From: Heyndrickxia coagulans DSM 1 = ATCC 7050
Lineage (GTDB): Bacteria; Bacillota; Bacilli; Bacillales; Bacillaceae_C
Reading direction: 5' to 3'
Assembly (NCBI RefSeq): GCF_000290615.1
Contig: NZ_ALAS01000057.1
Span: 1-64,000, forward strand
Length of the DNA: 64,000 nt
Made by a program: the position numbers and the translations under genes. Within the stretch, counting starts at the first letter, position 1, and each line of letters opens with the position of its first letter. The notes under the pieces are model-generated. The model was not told the origin of the DNA. It worked only from the letters and a program-made list of their open reading frames with translations, and did not search any database. Below, in pieces: positions 54,267-64,000 of the stretch.

Positions 54267-55736
54267 TTGTCACAGTATCACACGCCATTATACACCGGGC
54301 TACTCCGGCATATTGAACGAAATCCCGTCCAATTCCATATTCCCGGCCATAAAACCGGGCGCGGGATGGATCCTGATTTTCGCAAATTCATCGGCGACAA
54401 TGTATTAAAACTGGATTTAATTAATATCGAGCCGCTCGATGATCTTCACCAGCCCCACGGCATGATCGAGGAGGCGCAGAAGCTTGCCGCGGAAGCATTC
54501 GGGGCGGATGCTACGTTTTTTTCCGTACAAGGGACGAGCGGCGCAATTATGGCCATGGTGATGAGCGTCTGCGGGCCGGGCGATAAAATCATCGTGCCGC
54601 GCAATGTCCATAAATCGGTGATGTCTGCGATTGTGTTTTCCGGCGCCGTGCCCGTTTTTATCCACCCGGAAGTGGATCAGGTGCTTGGCATTTCACACGG
54701 CATTACACCGGCATCCGTTTCCAAAGCGCTCAAGCAACATCCCGATGCAAAAGCCGTCCTGGTCATTAATCCGACCTATTACGGCATTTCCGCTGATTTG
54801 AAAAGTATTGTGGATATATCCCATGCCTATCATGTCCCGGTGCTGGTGGACGAGGCACACGGCGTCCATATTCATTTTGACGATGAACTGCCGGTTTCCG
54901 CCATGCAGGCCGGCGCGGATATGGCCGCAACGAGCGTCCACAAGCTTGGCGGATCGCTGACACAAAGTTCGATCTTGAATCTGAAAGAAGGGCTTGTATC
55001 GAAGAAACGTGTTCAAAGCATTTTCAGCATGCTGACGACCACGTCCACTTCCTACATTTTACTGGCTTCGCTCGATGTCGCCCGAAAAAGGATTGCAACA
55101 GAGGGAAGCACGATCATCAAGGAAACAACCCGCCTTGCGCAAAAAACACGGGAGCGTATAAACGAAATCGATCATTTATATTGCGCCGGAAGCGAGATTC
55201 TCCAAACGAAAGCGACTTATGATTACGATCCGGCGAAGCTGATCATCTCTGTAAAAGATTTGGGGATCACCGGCCACGATGCGGAAAAATGGCTGCGTGA
55301 AACCTACCATATAGAAGTGGAACTCTCTGATTTGTATAATATTCTTTGCATTGTGACGCCCGGGGATACAGAAACGGAACTGGATTTGCTCGTTGAGGCT
55401 TTACACAGCTTGTCCGAAACCTTCTCGCATTTGTCCGGCAAAGTGGGGGTGAAAGTGATGCTTCCCGAAATCCCATCGCTTGCCCTCTCGCCGCGTGATG
55501 CCTTTTATGCCGAGACGGAATCCGTTCCGCTTTCCAGTTCTGCCGGCAGGATTATTGCCGAGTTTGTCATGGTCTATCCGCCGGGCATTCCGATTTTTAT
55601 CCCGGGGGAAATCATTACGGAAGAAAACATTGCCTATATCCGGAAAAACATCGAAGCCGGCCTTCCCGTACAGGGGCCTGAAGACGAAACATTGCAAACG
55701 ATCCGCGTCATTAAAGAACATCATGCCATTCAATAA
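54267..55736 (+). CDS. speA: Arginine decarboxylase SpeA (Orn/Lys/Arg decarboxylase family)
   Basis: SpeA makes agmatine from arginine for polyamine synthesis. The 489 residues have the PLP-dependent aspartate aminotransferase fold. FHIPGHKTGRGMD begins the domain, VLVDEAHGVHIHF holds the PLP-contacting Asp and His, and the Schiff-base lysine is in ATSVHKLGGSLTQS (about 223-236). A C-terminal family domain follows. The start is TTG behind AGAGGTGG. Neighbouring SR1 and pdhD match the B. subtilis speA locus, which supports arginine as substrate over lysine. Confidence 0.9.
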   Translation: MSQYHTPLYTGLLRHIERNPVQFHIPGHKTGRGMDPDFRKFIGDNVLKLDLINIEPLDDLHQPHGMIEEAQKLAAEAFGADATFFSVQGTSGAIMAMVMSVCGPGDKIIVPRNVHKSVMSAIVFSGAVPVFIHPEVDQVLGISHGITPASVSKALKQHPDAKAVLVINPTYYGISADLKSIVDISHAYHVPVLVDEAHGVHIHFDDELPVSAMQAGADMAATSVHKLGGSLTQSSILNLKEGLVSKKRVQSIFSMLTTTSTSYILLASLDVARKRIATEGSTIIKETTRLAQKTRERINEIDHLYCAGSEILQTKATYDYDPAKLIISVKDLGITGHDAEKWLRETYHIEVELSDLYNILCIVTPGDTETELDLLVEALHSLSETFSHLSGKVGVKVMLPEIPSLALSPRDAFYAETESVPLSSSAGRIIAEFVMVYPPGIPIFIPGEIITEENIAYIRKNIEAGLPVQGPEDETLQTIRVIKEHHAIQ

Positions 55737-55742
55737 GTTTGA

Positions 55743-55777
55743 AAAAGCAGGCGGGGCCTCCCCGCCTGCTTTTTTAT
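55743..55777 (+). terminator. Terminator of speA
   Basis: AAAAAGCAGGCGGGG pairs with CCCCGCCTGCTTTTTT around three bases. Confidence 0.9.
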
Positions 55778-55787
55778 CCCATAACGC

Positions 55788-55815
55788 AAAAAAAAAGCCG
55801 GGCAACAAGCCGGCT
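55788..55815 (-). terminator. Terminator of SR1 RNA
   Basis: On the minus strand AGCCGG pairs with CCGGCT around eight bases, followed by eight T residues. Confidence 0.8.
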
Positions 55816-56013
55816 GAGAGAAAATGGACGCATGCATTGAAAAATCAAGTGCTACACTTCAGGACTATTCTTCTTCGTGTTTACATTGGTCACACGTTGA
55901 GTAAAGCACGGATACTTTTTCTTCCTCAACGTGGTCAATCATGGCATCGCATGATTGGCAAACAATGATTCCCATCCGATTTTCCTCCCCTTTGCGAGTT
56001 TTGTAACCGCTTG
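55789..56013 (-). ncRNA. sr1: Dual-function small RNA SR1
   Basis: SR1 is known in B. subtilis as a base-pairing RNA that blocks ahrC translation and as the mRNA of the GapA-binding peptide SR1P, encoded between pdhD and speA. The same locus here has a promoter, the peptide gene, and a terminator. The estimated transcript of about 225 nt compares with 205 nt in B. subtilis. The ends are inferred from the promoter and terminator. Confidence 0.8.
55865..55975 (-). CDS. sr1P: GapA-binding peptide SR1P
   Basis: The 36-residue peptide begins MGIIVCQSCDAMIDHVEEEK and ends CDQCKHEEE. It has the CxxC pairs and acidic tail of SR1P, the peptide that binds glyceraldehyde-3-phosphate dehydrogenase GapA and stabilises gapA mRNA through RNase J1. 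ATG at 55975 lies six bases after AAAGGGGAGG. It is encoded inside SR1. The longer frame to 56065 starts upstream of the promoter and is rejected. Confidence 0.9.
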   Translation of the reverse strand: MGIIVCQSCDAMIDHVEEEKVSVLYSTCDQCKHEEE

Positions 56014-56020
56014 TAACATT

Positions 56021-56049
56021 ATAATATGTCATACTGGAGAAAAAATCAA
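56021..56049 (-). promoter_or_regulatory. SR1 promoter
   Basis: On the minus strand TTGATT (56044-56049), 17 bp, TATTAT (56021-56026). A TATAAT overlaps the -10 but would need a 20-bp spacer. Confidence 0.6.
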
Positions 56050-56054
56050 GGATT

Positions 56055-56086
56055 TTGTATAACATAATTTAAATTGTGTTATACAA
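56055..56086. promoter_or_regulatory. Near-perfect 32-bp palindrome, probable CcpN double operator
   Basis: TTGTATAACA and TGTTATACAA flank AATTTAAATT with a single mismatch. Each arm contains TGTGTTATACA or TATGTTATACA, both fitting the B. subtilis CcpN consensus TRTGHYATAYW. It lies 5 bp upstream of the SR1 -35. CcpN represses SR1 under glycolytic conditions in B. subtilis. Confidence 0.75.
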
Positions 56087-56115
56087 TTGAAAGTGGGGGT
56101 CATTTTGTGGTTGTT

Positions 56116-56358
56116 TTAGAAAATCAGTTTTGAAAAAGACATTTCCGCAAGCCCGTATGCAGCGAGACTCAACACCGTTACTACAGATGCAGCCCGGAGC
56201 GAATGCACAATTGATTTTGCCAGAGCAAAGGCAATGAATAAAAAGATAATGAACAGGGCGGCGGTAAAAATAGCCGGATCGTGTCCGGATAGCCACGCTG
56301 CCAGTTTAAAACCGCTCCATATCATGATCTGGAATAAAAATGCCACCGTACATTTCAT
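56116..56358 (-). CDS. Small membrane protein of unknown function
   Basis: The 80-residue product has three hydrophobic stretches (CTVAFLFQIMIWSGFKLAAW, IFTAALFIIFLFIAFALAK, VVTVLSLAAYGLAEM). It starts MKCTVAF at 56358 behind GGTGGG. It stands alone between the pdhD terminator and SR1. B. subtilis has the lipoprotein gene slp nearby, but this is not similar: it lacks a lipobox. I do not recognise a family. Confidence 0.65.
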   Translation of the reverse strand: MKCTVAFLFQIMIWSGFKLAAWLSGHDPAIFTAALFIIFLFIAFALAKSIVHSLRAASVVTVLSLAAYGLAEMSFSKLIF

Positions 56359-56494
56359 TGTCCCACCTGCACCTTTCATTATAATTCAAAATATGCACGC
56401 GGTTTCGCCGTTATAACCCTGCCTGCCAGCGCGGAAAAAATCTGTCCCATATGCAGCTGTTACTGTTATAGCCTTAAAGCGGCGCCTTTAAACG

Positions 56495-56539
56495 GAAAAA
56501 GGCTTCACGCCGGGGCAGCCTTCCCGGTGTGAAGCCTTT
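56495..56539 (-). terminator. Terminator of the pdhABCD operon
   Basis: On the minus strand AAAGGCTTCAC pairs with GTGAAGCCTTT, with an inner CCGGG/CCCGG stem, followed by T residues. Confidence 0.9.
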
Positions 56540-56545
56540 GAATCA

Positions 56546-57958
56546 TTATTTTAAAATATGGACTGGGGTGCCGAGTGCCGCTTCGGCCGCTTCCATCGTA
56601 ATTTCCCCTAATGTCGGGTGGGCATGGATCGTCAGCGCGATATCTTCCGCTGTCATGCCCGCCTCGATTGCGAGGCCGATTTCCGAAATAATATCGGAAG
56701 CGCTGATCCCGACGATTTGGCCACCAATCAACAGCCCGTCCTCTTTGCGTGTAATCAGTTTGACGAAACCTTCGCCGGCTTCAAGGGCAAGTGCCCGCCC
56801 GTTCGCACCGTACGGAAATTTGCCGACTGCATAATCAATGCCCTCTTCTTTTGCCTGCTGTTCTGTATAGCCGACCGTTGCCAGTTCCGGATCAGAAAAG
56901 ACAATGACCGGAATGCCGAGGTAATCCACTTCGGCCGGCTGCCCGGAAATGGCTTCGGCCGCAATCTTCCCTTCATAGGAGGCTTTGTGGGCAAGCTGCG
57001 GGCCCGGGACAATATCACCGATGGCATAAATATTCGGCACGCTTGTCCGGCACTGTTTATCCACTTCGATAATGCCTCTGTCTGTCATCTTTAAATTCAA
57101 CTGTTCAAGGCCGAGTTCATCTGTGTTTGGACGGCGCCCGACCGTAACCAGCACATAATCGCCTTCCACTTTTTGTTCCTGGCCTTTTGCTTCATACGTG
57201 ACAACTACGCCGTTTTCCTTCTCTTCCACGCCTTTTGCCATCGCTTCCGTGATAATTTCGACACCCCGTTTTTTTAGCTTGCGGACAACGAGGGAGGTCA
57301 TTTGTTTTTCAAACGCGCCGCCGATAATGTCTTTTGCCCCTTCCAAAATCGTTACTTTCGCCCCGAATTTTGCATAGGCTGTCCCGAGTTCCATTCCGAT
57401 GACGCCGCCGCCGATAATGACGAGTTTTTCCGGAATTTCCTTCAAACTCAGCGCGCCGGTTGAATCAATGACGCGTTCTGAAAATTTGAAGGAAGGGATT
57501 TCAATCGGTCGCGAACCGGTTGCGAGAATCGCATTTTTAAACGTATAGGTTTGCGCTGATTTCTCGTCCATTACACGAAGCGTATGGTCATCGACAAAAT
57601 AGGCTTCCCCGCGGACGATGTCAATTTTGTTGCCTTTTAACAGGCTTTCTACGCCTCCGGTCAGTTTTTTCACGACGCCGGATTTCCATTCCTGCACTTT
57701 CCCAAAATCAATTTTTGCATTTTCAACGGCAATGCCGAGCGCCTCGGATTCCGTTGCGTATTCATAGCGGTGCGCCGCCGAAATGAGCGCTTTTGAAGGA
57801 ATGCATCCTACATTTAAGCAAACCCCGCCGATAAACTGCTTTTCAACGATCGTCACTTTTTGGCCGAGCTGGGCTGCCCGGATGGCCGCGACATATCCGC
57901 CAGGCCCTGCGCCGATTACAATTGTGTCGGTTTCAATTGGAAAATCTCCTACAACCAT
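56546..57958 (-). CDS. pdhD: Dihydrolipoyl dehydrogenase (E3)
   Basis: E3 reoxidises the lipoyl groups of pyruvate dehydrogenase, with FAD and NAD. The FAD loop [19 protein letters not shown] (about 16-34), redox-active [15 protein letters not shown] (about 45-59), NAD loop [19 protein letters not shown] and the C-terminal HAHPTLGE histidine motif are all intact. Length 470. It starts four bases after pdhC. It may also serve other 2-oxo acid dehydrogenases. Confidence 0.97.
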   Translation of the reverse strand: MVVGDFPIETDTIVIGAGPGGYVAAIRAAQLGQKVTIVEKQFIGGVCLNVGCIPSKALISAAHRYEYATESEALGIAVENAKIDFGKVQEWKSGVVKKLTGGVESLLKGNKIDIVRGEAYFVDDHTLRVMDEKSAQTYTFKNAILATGSRPIEIPSFKFSERVIDSTGALSLKEIPEKLVIIGGGVIGMELGTAYAKFGAKVTILEGAKDIIGGAFEKQMTSLVVRKLKKRGVEIITEAMAKGVEEKENGVVVTYEAKGQEQKVEGDYVLVTVGRRPNTDELGLEQLNLKMTDRGIIEVDKQCRTSVPNIYAIGDIVPGPQLAHKASYEGKIAAEAISGQPAEVDYLGIPVIVFSDPELATVGYTEQQAKEEGIDYAVGKFPYGANGRALALEAGEGFVKLITRKEDGLLIGGQIVGISASDIISEIGLAIEAGMTAEDIALTIHAHPTLGEITMEAAEAALGTPVHILK

Positions 57959-57962
57959 CAGA

Positions 57963-59261
57963 TTACGCCTCCATTAATAAAAGTTCTGGATCATGCAACA
58001 AACGTTTGATATGATTTAACGCATTTTGTGCGGTGGCACCATCGATGATACGGTGGTCAAAACTGAGCGACAACGCCAGTACAGGCGCTGCAACAATTTC
58101 ACCGTTTTTAACGACCGGCTTTTCTGCAATCCGGCCGATTCCTAAAATAGCCACTTCCGGACGGTTGATAACCGGTGTAAACCATTGCCCGCCGGCGGAA
58201 CCGATATTGGAAATCGTAATGGAAGCGCCTTTCATTTCGTTCGGGGCAAGCTTTCCATCTCTTGCTTTTTCAGCCAGTTCATTAATTTCTTTGGAAACCG
58301 CAAATACCGGTTTGCGGTCGGCGTGTTTGACGACCGGCACAAGCAAGCCGCGCTCCGTATCAGCGGCAATCCCGATATTGTAATAATGCTTATGGATGAT
58401 TTCATTCGTTTCATCATCAATCGAACTATTTAAAACCGGGTATTCCCGCAGCGTGCTGACGAGCGCTTTTACGACATATGGCAGGAAAGTCAGTTTGATG
58501 CCTTTTTCTGCCGCGATCTCTTTGAATTTTTTCCGGTGCGCGACCAGTGCCGTCACATCGACATCATCCATCAGCGTAACATGCGGCGCGGTTTGTTTCG
58601 AGTTGACCATCGCTTTTGCAATCGCTTTGCGGATGCCGCTCATCGGTTCGCGTGTTTCAGGGAATTCCCCTTCAGGCACAGCATCTTGGGAATCAGGCGC
58701 CTGTGCTTCGGTTTTGCCGGCTTCCGTTTCCGTCTGCTGTGGCCCGTTCACATACGCATCGATATCTTCGCGGAGCACGCGGCCGTTTTTTCCGGTTCCG
58801 GACACAAGCCGGATATCGACGCCTTTTTCACGGGCATATTTCCGCACGGATGGCATCGCGATCACGCGGCGATCCGCGGATTCGGATCCGTGTTCTGCTT
58901 CTTTTTCAGCAGGCTTGGCAGTTTCAGCTGTTTCCTGTTTTGCCGGTTCCGGTTTTGCACTTTCTGCTGCTTCTTCTTTCTGATCGTGCCCATGGTCCCC
59001 TTTAAATTGAAGATTTTCATATCCGGGCGCATCGAATTTTACAAGGACATCACCGACAACTGCGACGCTTCCTTCGTCAATAAGAATTTCTTCAACGGTC
59101 CCTTCCACAGGGGACGGAATTTCGACAACCGATTTGTCATTTTGCACTTCACAGAGCACGTCGTCTTCCGAAACTTTATCGCCCGGTTTAATAAACCATT
59201 TTACAATTTCGCCTTCATGGATCCCTTCGCCGATATCCGGCAGCCTGAATTCAAATGACAA
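57963..59261 (-). CDS. pdhC: Pyruvate dehydrogenase E2, dihydrolipoamide acetyltransferase
   Basis: E2 is the core of the pyruvate dehydrogenase complex. The 432 residues run: one lipoyl domain (lipoyl lysine in [14 protein letters not shown], about 38-51), an Ala/Glu/Pro-rich linker, the E1/E3-binding domain ([20 protein letters not shown]), a second linker, and the acetyltransferase domain ending in the catalytic [10 protein letters not shown]. The start is TTG at 59261 ([13 protein letters not shown]) behind AGGAG. A 117-bp gap separates it from pdhB. Confidence 0.97.
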   Translation of the reverse strand: MSFEFRLPDIGEGIHEGEIVKWFIKPGDKVSEDDVLCEVQNDKSVVEIPSPVEGTVEEILIDEGSVAVVGDVLVKFDAPGYENLQFKGDHGHDQKEEAAESAKPEPAKQETAETAKPAEKEAEHGSESADRRVIAMPSVRKYAREKGVDIRLVSGTGKNGRVLREDIDAYVNGPQQTETEAGKTEAQAPDSQDAVPEGEFPETREPMSGIRKAIAKAMVNSKQTAPHVTLMDDVDVTALVAHRKKFKEIAAEKGIKLTFLPYVVKALVSTLREYPVLNSSIDDETNEIIHKHYYNIGIAADTERGLLVPVVKHADRKPVFAVSKEINELAEKARDGKLAPNEMKGASITISNIGSAGGQWFTPVINRPEVAILGIGRIAEKPVVKNGEIVAAPVLALSLSFDHRIIDGATAQNALNHIKRLLHDPELLLMEA

Positions 59262-59378
59262 GGTGTTCACGCTCCTTTTTTCAAAATGCGCCCCATTCAA
59301 GGTGCAGCAAAAACTCGATTGGAATGTATCCCGGTTCAGCGCGCCGCCATAACCCTCTTACTTACGGCAAAAACCGGT

Positions 59379-60356
59379 TTAGAATGTCAATGCCTCTTTT
59401 GCTTTTTCCAAAATATCTTTATAGGTCGGAATCCAAACGCCTTCCGCCTGCGAGAACGGATAAACGGTATCCGGGGCCGTTACACGCAATACCGGCGCTT
59501 CCAGGCTAAAAATCGCGCGTTCGTTGATTTCCGCAACAACGTTTGCCGCAACGCCGGCCTGGCGCTGTGCTTCCTGGACGACAATGGCGCGGTTTGTTTT
59601 TTCCACAGACGCCACAATCGTTTCCACATCAAGCGGGCTGACTGTGCGGAGATCAACCACTTCTGCGGAGTATCCTTCTTTTCCAAGTTCATCCGCTGCT
59701 TTCAATGATTCATGGACCATTGCGCCGTAAGCGATAATCGAAATATCTTTTCCTTCCCGTTTTACATCTGCTTTTCCGAGCGGAATCGTATATTCTTCTT
59801 CCGGCACTTCTTCCCGGAAAGAACGGTACAGTTTCATATGTTCGAGGAAAACGACCGGGTCATTGTCCCGGATCGCGGAGATCAGCAGCCCTTTCGCATC
59901 ATAAGGCGTGGACGGAATCACAACTTTGATGCCCGGTGTTTGCGCCATGAGTCCTTCGAGGCTGTCCGCATGCATTTCCGGCGTATGCACGCCCCCGCCG
60001 AAAGGAGCGCGTATTGTAATCGGCATTTTCAAATCCCCGCCGGTGCGGAACCGGTATCTCGCCATCTGGCCGTGGATTGAATCCATGGTTTCAAAAACAA
60101 AACCGAAAAACTGGATTTCAGGAACCGGCCGGAAACCCTGGAGCGCAAGCCCGATGGCAAGCCCGTTGATGCCGGATTCGGCGAGCGGCGTATCAAAGAC
60201 GCGGTCTTTGCCGAACTCTTTTTGCAGCCCTTCCGTTGCCCGGAAGACGCCGCCGTTTACGCCGACATCTTCACCGAATACCAAAACATTTTCATCATTT
60301 TTTAACTCGGTCCTGAGCGCATCCGTAATTGCCTGTATCATCGTTAATTGGGCCAT
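59379..60356 (-). CDS. pdhB: Pyruvate dehydrogenase E1 beta subunit
   Basis: It is the 325-residue transketolase-like beta subunit of E1. [37 protein letters not shown] and [20 protein letters not shown] are conserved, as is the C-terminal [11 protein letters not shown]. It forms an alpha2-beta2 enzyme with PdhA, whose stop codon lies three bases upstream. Confidence 0.97.
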   Translation of the reverse strand: MAQLTMIQAITDALRTELKNDENVLVFGEDVGVNGGVFRATEGLQKEFGKDRVFDTPLAESGINGLAIGLALQGFRPVPEIQFFGFVFETMDSIHGQMARYRFRTGGDLKMPITIRAPFGGGVHTPEMHADSLEGLMAQTPGIKVVIPSTPYDAKGLLISAIRDNDPVVFLEHMKLYRSFREEVPEEEYTIPLGKADVKREGKDISIIAYGAMVHESLKAADELGKEGYSAEVVDLRTVSPLDVETIVASVEKTNRAIVVQEAQRQAGVAANVVAEINERAIFSLEAPVLRVTAPDTVYPFSQAEGVWIPTYKDILEKAKEALTF

Positions 60357-60359
60357 GGC

Positions 60360-61957
<1,598 letters not shown>

Positions 61958-61985
61958 TTTACAATATCCAAATTAATATTACAAT
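61958..61985 (+). promoter_or_regulatory. Promoter of the 23-residue peptide gene
   Basis: TTTACA (61958-61963), 16 bp, TACAAT (61980-61985). The start of transcription would be near 61992, just before the ribosome site TAGGGAG. Confidence 0.55.
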
Positions 61986-62007
61986 AGAAGTAGGGAGTTG
62001 ATCCACA

Positions 62008-62079
62008 ATGTTAAAAAAGCTGAGGAAGAAGCTTTTAAAACAGTGGAAAGATATGCTGCGCAAAAAGTTAATCGCCTGA
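62008..62079 (+). CDS. 23-residue cationic amphipathic peptide
   Basis: The reading frame encodes MLKKLRKKLLKQWKDMLRKK then LIA. Lysine and arginine make up ten of 23 residues, against a single acidic one, with leucine at helix-compatible spacing, so an amphipathic helix is likely. AGGGAGTTG lies nine bases before the ATG. A promoter stands upstream, and a terminator stem begins eight bases after the stop, making a complete monocistronic unit of about 120 nt. I recognise no family. It could act as a membrane-active peptide, a regulator or a leader. It is too short to be called by length alone. Confidence 0.55.
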   Translation: MLKKLRKKLLKQWKDMLRKKLIA

Positions 62080-62085
62080 ACTTTT

Positions 62086-62120
62086 GAATCCCTCTTTTCC
62101 AGGAGGGATTATTCTTTTCT
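62086..62120 (+). terminator. Terminator of the 23-residue peptide gene
   Basis: AATCCCTC pairs with GAGGGATT around eight bases, followed by ATTCTTTTCTTT. Confidence 0.75.
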
Positions 62121-62144
62121 TTATGAAAAAAGGCCATGAAAAAG

Positions 62145-62174
62145 TTGTGATATGCGCCATGATTTATATATAAT
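62145..62174 (+). promoter_or_regulatory. Sigma-A promoter of rpoY-rnjA
   Basis: TTGTGA (62145-62150), 18 bp, TATAAT (62169-62174), about 40 bp before rpoY. Confidence 0.65.
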
Positions 62175-62216
62175 AGAAAAAGTTACAATTGAAAACGGAG
62201 CAAGGAGAGATTAATC

Positions 62217-62423
62217 ATGATTTACAAAGTGTATTACCAGGAAAATCCTGAAGAAATTCCTGTCCGGGAAAACACGAAGACGTTCTATATTGAAGCCGGA
62301 TCGGAAAGGGAAGTACGCCAAAAGTTGAAAGACCGCCGAATCAACATTGAATACATCCAGCTGCTTGAGGGAAAATATCTTGAATACGAAAAGCAGCAGG
62401 ATAATTTTAAATTAACGGAGTAA
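62217..62423 (+). CDS. rpoY: RNA polymerase epsilon subunit
   Basis: RpoY is the small accessory subunit of Bacillota RNA polymerase. The 68 residues begin [19 protein letters not shown] and include [19 protein letters not shown], the family core. AAGGAGAG precedes the ATG. It ends four bases before rnjA, as in B. subtilis where the two are cotranscribed. Confidence 0.96.
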   Translation: MIYKVYYQENPEEIPVRENTKTFYIEAGSEREVRQKLKDRRINIEYIQLLEGKYLEYEKQQDNFKLTE

Positions 62424-62427
62424 CTGT

Positions 62428-64000
62428 ATGAAATTTGTTAAAAATGACCAGACAGCGGTTTTCGCTCTCGGCGGATTGGGCGAAATCGGAAAAAACACTT
62501 ATGGCGTACAATTTCAAGATGAAATGATTTTAATTGATGCAGGCATCAAATTTCCCGAAGATGAACTGCTCGGAATCGACTATGTCATCCCGGATTACAC
62601 CTACCTCGTGAAAAACGCGGACAAAATCAAGGGCCTGTTTATCACGCACGGGCATGAAGACCATATCGGCGGCATTCCGTATTTGCTGCGCCAGATCAAT
62701 GTCCCGATTTACGGCGGTAAGCTTGCACTCGGCCTTATTCGGAACAAGCTGGAAGAGCACGGCCTTCTCCGGCAGACAAAGCTGATTGAAATCAAAGAAG
62801 ACGATGTGATTAAATTCCGGAAAACATCTGTCGCATTTTTCCGGACGACACACAGCATCCCGGATTCTTACGGCATTGTCGTCAAAACGCCGCCGGGTAA
62901 TATCGTGCACACTGGCGACTTCAAGTTTGACTTTACACCGGTGGGCGAGCCGGCTAACTTAACGAAAATGGCCGAAATCGGAAAAGAAGGCGTGCTTTGC
63001 CTTTTGTCCGACAGCACGAACAGCGAAGTGCCGCATTTTACGATGTCAGAACGGCGTGTTGGGGAAAGCATCCAGGATATTTTCCGAAAAGTGGACGGGC
63101 GGATTATTTTTGCCACGTTTGCCTCCAATATTCACCGCCTTCAGCAGGTGACGGAAGCGGCTGTTCTGGCAGGGCGGAAAATTGCCGTGTTCGGGCGCAG
63201 CATGGAAGCGGCGATTGAAATTGGCCATGATCTGGGCTATATTCGCGCCCCGAAAGATACGTTTATTGACACACAGCAATTGAACCGCCTGCCGGCCAAC
63301 CGGGTGACCATTCTTTGCACCGGCACCCAGGGCGAACCGATGGCGGCGCTGTCCAGAATTGCAAACGGCACGCACCGGCAGATCCAGATCCAGCCCGGCG
63401 ATACCGTCGTCTTTTCTTCCTCCCCGATTCCGGGCAATACGACGAGCATCAACCGGACGATTAATTTGCTGTACCGCGCCGGCGCCGACGTTATCAGCGG
63501 CTCGCTGAACAATGTGCACACATCAGGCCATGGCGGGCAGGAAGAACAGAAGCTGATGCTGCGGCTGATCAAACCGAAGTATTTTATGCCGATCCACGGG
63601 GAATACCGGATGCTCAGGACGCATGCCAAGCTTGCCATTGACTGCGACGTCCCGGAAGAAAACTGCTTTATCATGGATAATGGCGAAGTGCTGGCGCTCG
63701 GCCATGACACCGCAGAAATTGCCGGCAAAATCCCGTCCGGCTCTGTCTATATCGATGGGAGCGGCATCGGCGATATCGGCAATATCGTTTTGCGCGACCG
63801 CCGCATCCTCTCTGAAGAAGGGCTCGTCATTGTCGTTGTGGCTATCAATATGAACGAGTTTAAAATTGCATCCGGCCCTGATATTATTTCAAGGGGCTTT
63901 GTGTACATGCGTGAATCCGGCGATTTGATCAACGAAGCGCAAACAATCATCACAAAGCACTTGAATAAAGTAATGGAACGAAAAACGACGCAATGGGCAG
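62428..64000 (+). CDS. rnjA: Ribonuclease J1, partial (cut by window edge)
   Basis: RNase J1 is a 5' exonuclease and endonuclease central to mRNA decay. The 524 codons present cover nearly all of the usual 555 residues. The metallo-beta-lactamase motif HGHEDHIGG (about 74-82), [14 protein letters not shown] and the beta-CASP region ([36 protein letters not shown]) are intact. The ATG at 62428 has ACGGAG upstream within the rpoY end. The C-terminal end lies outside the window. Confidence 0.97.
   Translation, partial: MKFVKNDQTAVFALGGLGEIGKNTYGVQFQDEMILIDAGIKFPEDELLGIDYVIPDYTYLVKNADKIKGLFITHGHEDHIGGIPYLLRQINVPIYGGKLALGLIRNKLEEHGLLRQTKLIEIKEDDVIKFRKTSVAFFRTTHSIPDSYGIVVKTPPGNIVHTGDFKFDFTPVGEPANLTKMAEIGKEGVLCLLSDSTNSEVPHFTMSERRVGESIQDIFRKVDGRIIFATFASNIHRLQQVTEAAVLAGRKIAVFGRSMEAAIEIGHDLGYIRAPKDTFIDTQQLNRLPANRVTILCTGTQGEPMAALSRIANGTHRQIQIQPGDTVVFSSSPIPGNTTSINRTINLLYRAGADVISGSLNNVHTSGHGGQEEQKLMLRLIKPKYFMPIHGEYRMLRTHAKLAIDCDVPEENCFIMDNGEVLALGHDTAEIAGKIPSGSVYIDGSGIGDIGNIVLRDRRILSEEGLVIVVVAINMNEFKIASGPDIISRGFVYMRESGDLINEAQTIITKHLNKVMERKTTQWA

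Overview
The window is a chromosomal core region of a low-to-moderate GC, endospore-forming Bacillota. The organism is recognisably a Bacillaceae member: sporulation genes (sigG, sigE, spoIIGA, spoVE, spoVD, gerR/ylbO, spoVV/ylbJ, ylbD), bacillithiol synthesis (bshC), a caa3 oxidase and the dual-function RNA SR1 are all present. Gene order follows Bacillus subtilis almost step by step, read backwards. Protein divergence and base composition would suit Heyndrickxia (Weizmannia, formerly Bacillus) coagulans or a close relative. That species call is inference. No rRNA, tRNA, prophage, insertion sequence with transposase or CRISPR array was seen.

Layout, left to right. (1) 0-20 kb is the division and cell wall (dcw) cluster on the minus strand. 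In transcription order it reads mraZ-rsmH-ftsL-pbpB, spoVD, murE-(short MurF-like)-mraY-murD-spoVE, murG-divIB, ftsA-ftsZ, spoIIGA-sigE-sigG. Visible terminators after pbpB, spoVD, spoVE and ftsZ cut it into separate units. murB and the genes that B. subtilis has between divIB and ftsA are absent. (2) 20-36 kb is the ylb region: bshC, panE, ylbP, gerR, rpmF, ylbN, tmcAL, ylbL, ylbK, ylbJ, coaD, rsmD, a DUF7147-like gene, ylbG, ricF, a small lipoprotein, ylbE, ylbD, a thioesterase, ylbC and a YugN-like gene. (3) 36-45 kb holds the caa3 cytochrome oxidase operon ctaBCDEF(G) with divergent ctaA. (4) 45-54 kb is the yla/ykt region: ftsW, ylaN, ylaL, ylaK (PhoH), ylaH, typA, ylaF, inositol monophosphatase, yktB, yktA. 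pycA, which lies between ctaA and ftsW in B. subtilis, is missing here. (5) 54-64 kb holds speA, SR1/sr1P, pdhABCD, a tiny unlisted peptide gene, rpoY and the first 524 codons of rnjA, which runs off the right edge.

The genes form coherent systems. Peptidoglycan precursor synthesis and septation sit beside the mother-cell and forespore sigma factors that re-use them during sporulation. Haem A synthesis (ctaA, ctaB) sits beside the oxidase that uses it. Pyruvate dehydrogenase sits beside SR1, whose operator matches the gluconeogenic repressor CcpN.

The main non-textbook items are: a dispersed 155-bp palindromic repeat carrying a nested 150-bp structured insert at the same position in two places (37.7 and 46.5 kb), with a third diverged copy at the left edge; a free-standing MurF N-terminal-like domain between murE and mraY; a 23-residue cationic amphipathic peptide gene with its own promoter and terminator at 62.0 kb; a possible small RNA or small-ORF locus at 31.4-31.6 kb; and a spoIIGA promoter with the unusual 22-bp spacer plus a long repeat-containing leader.
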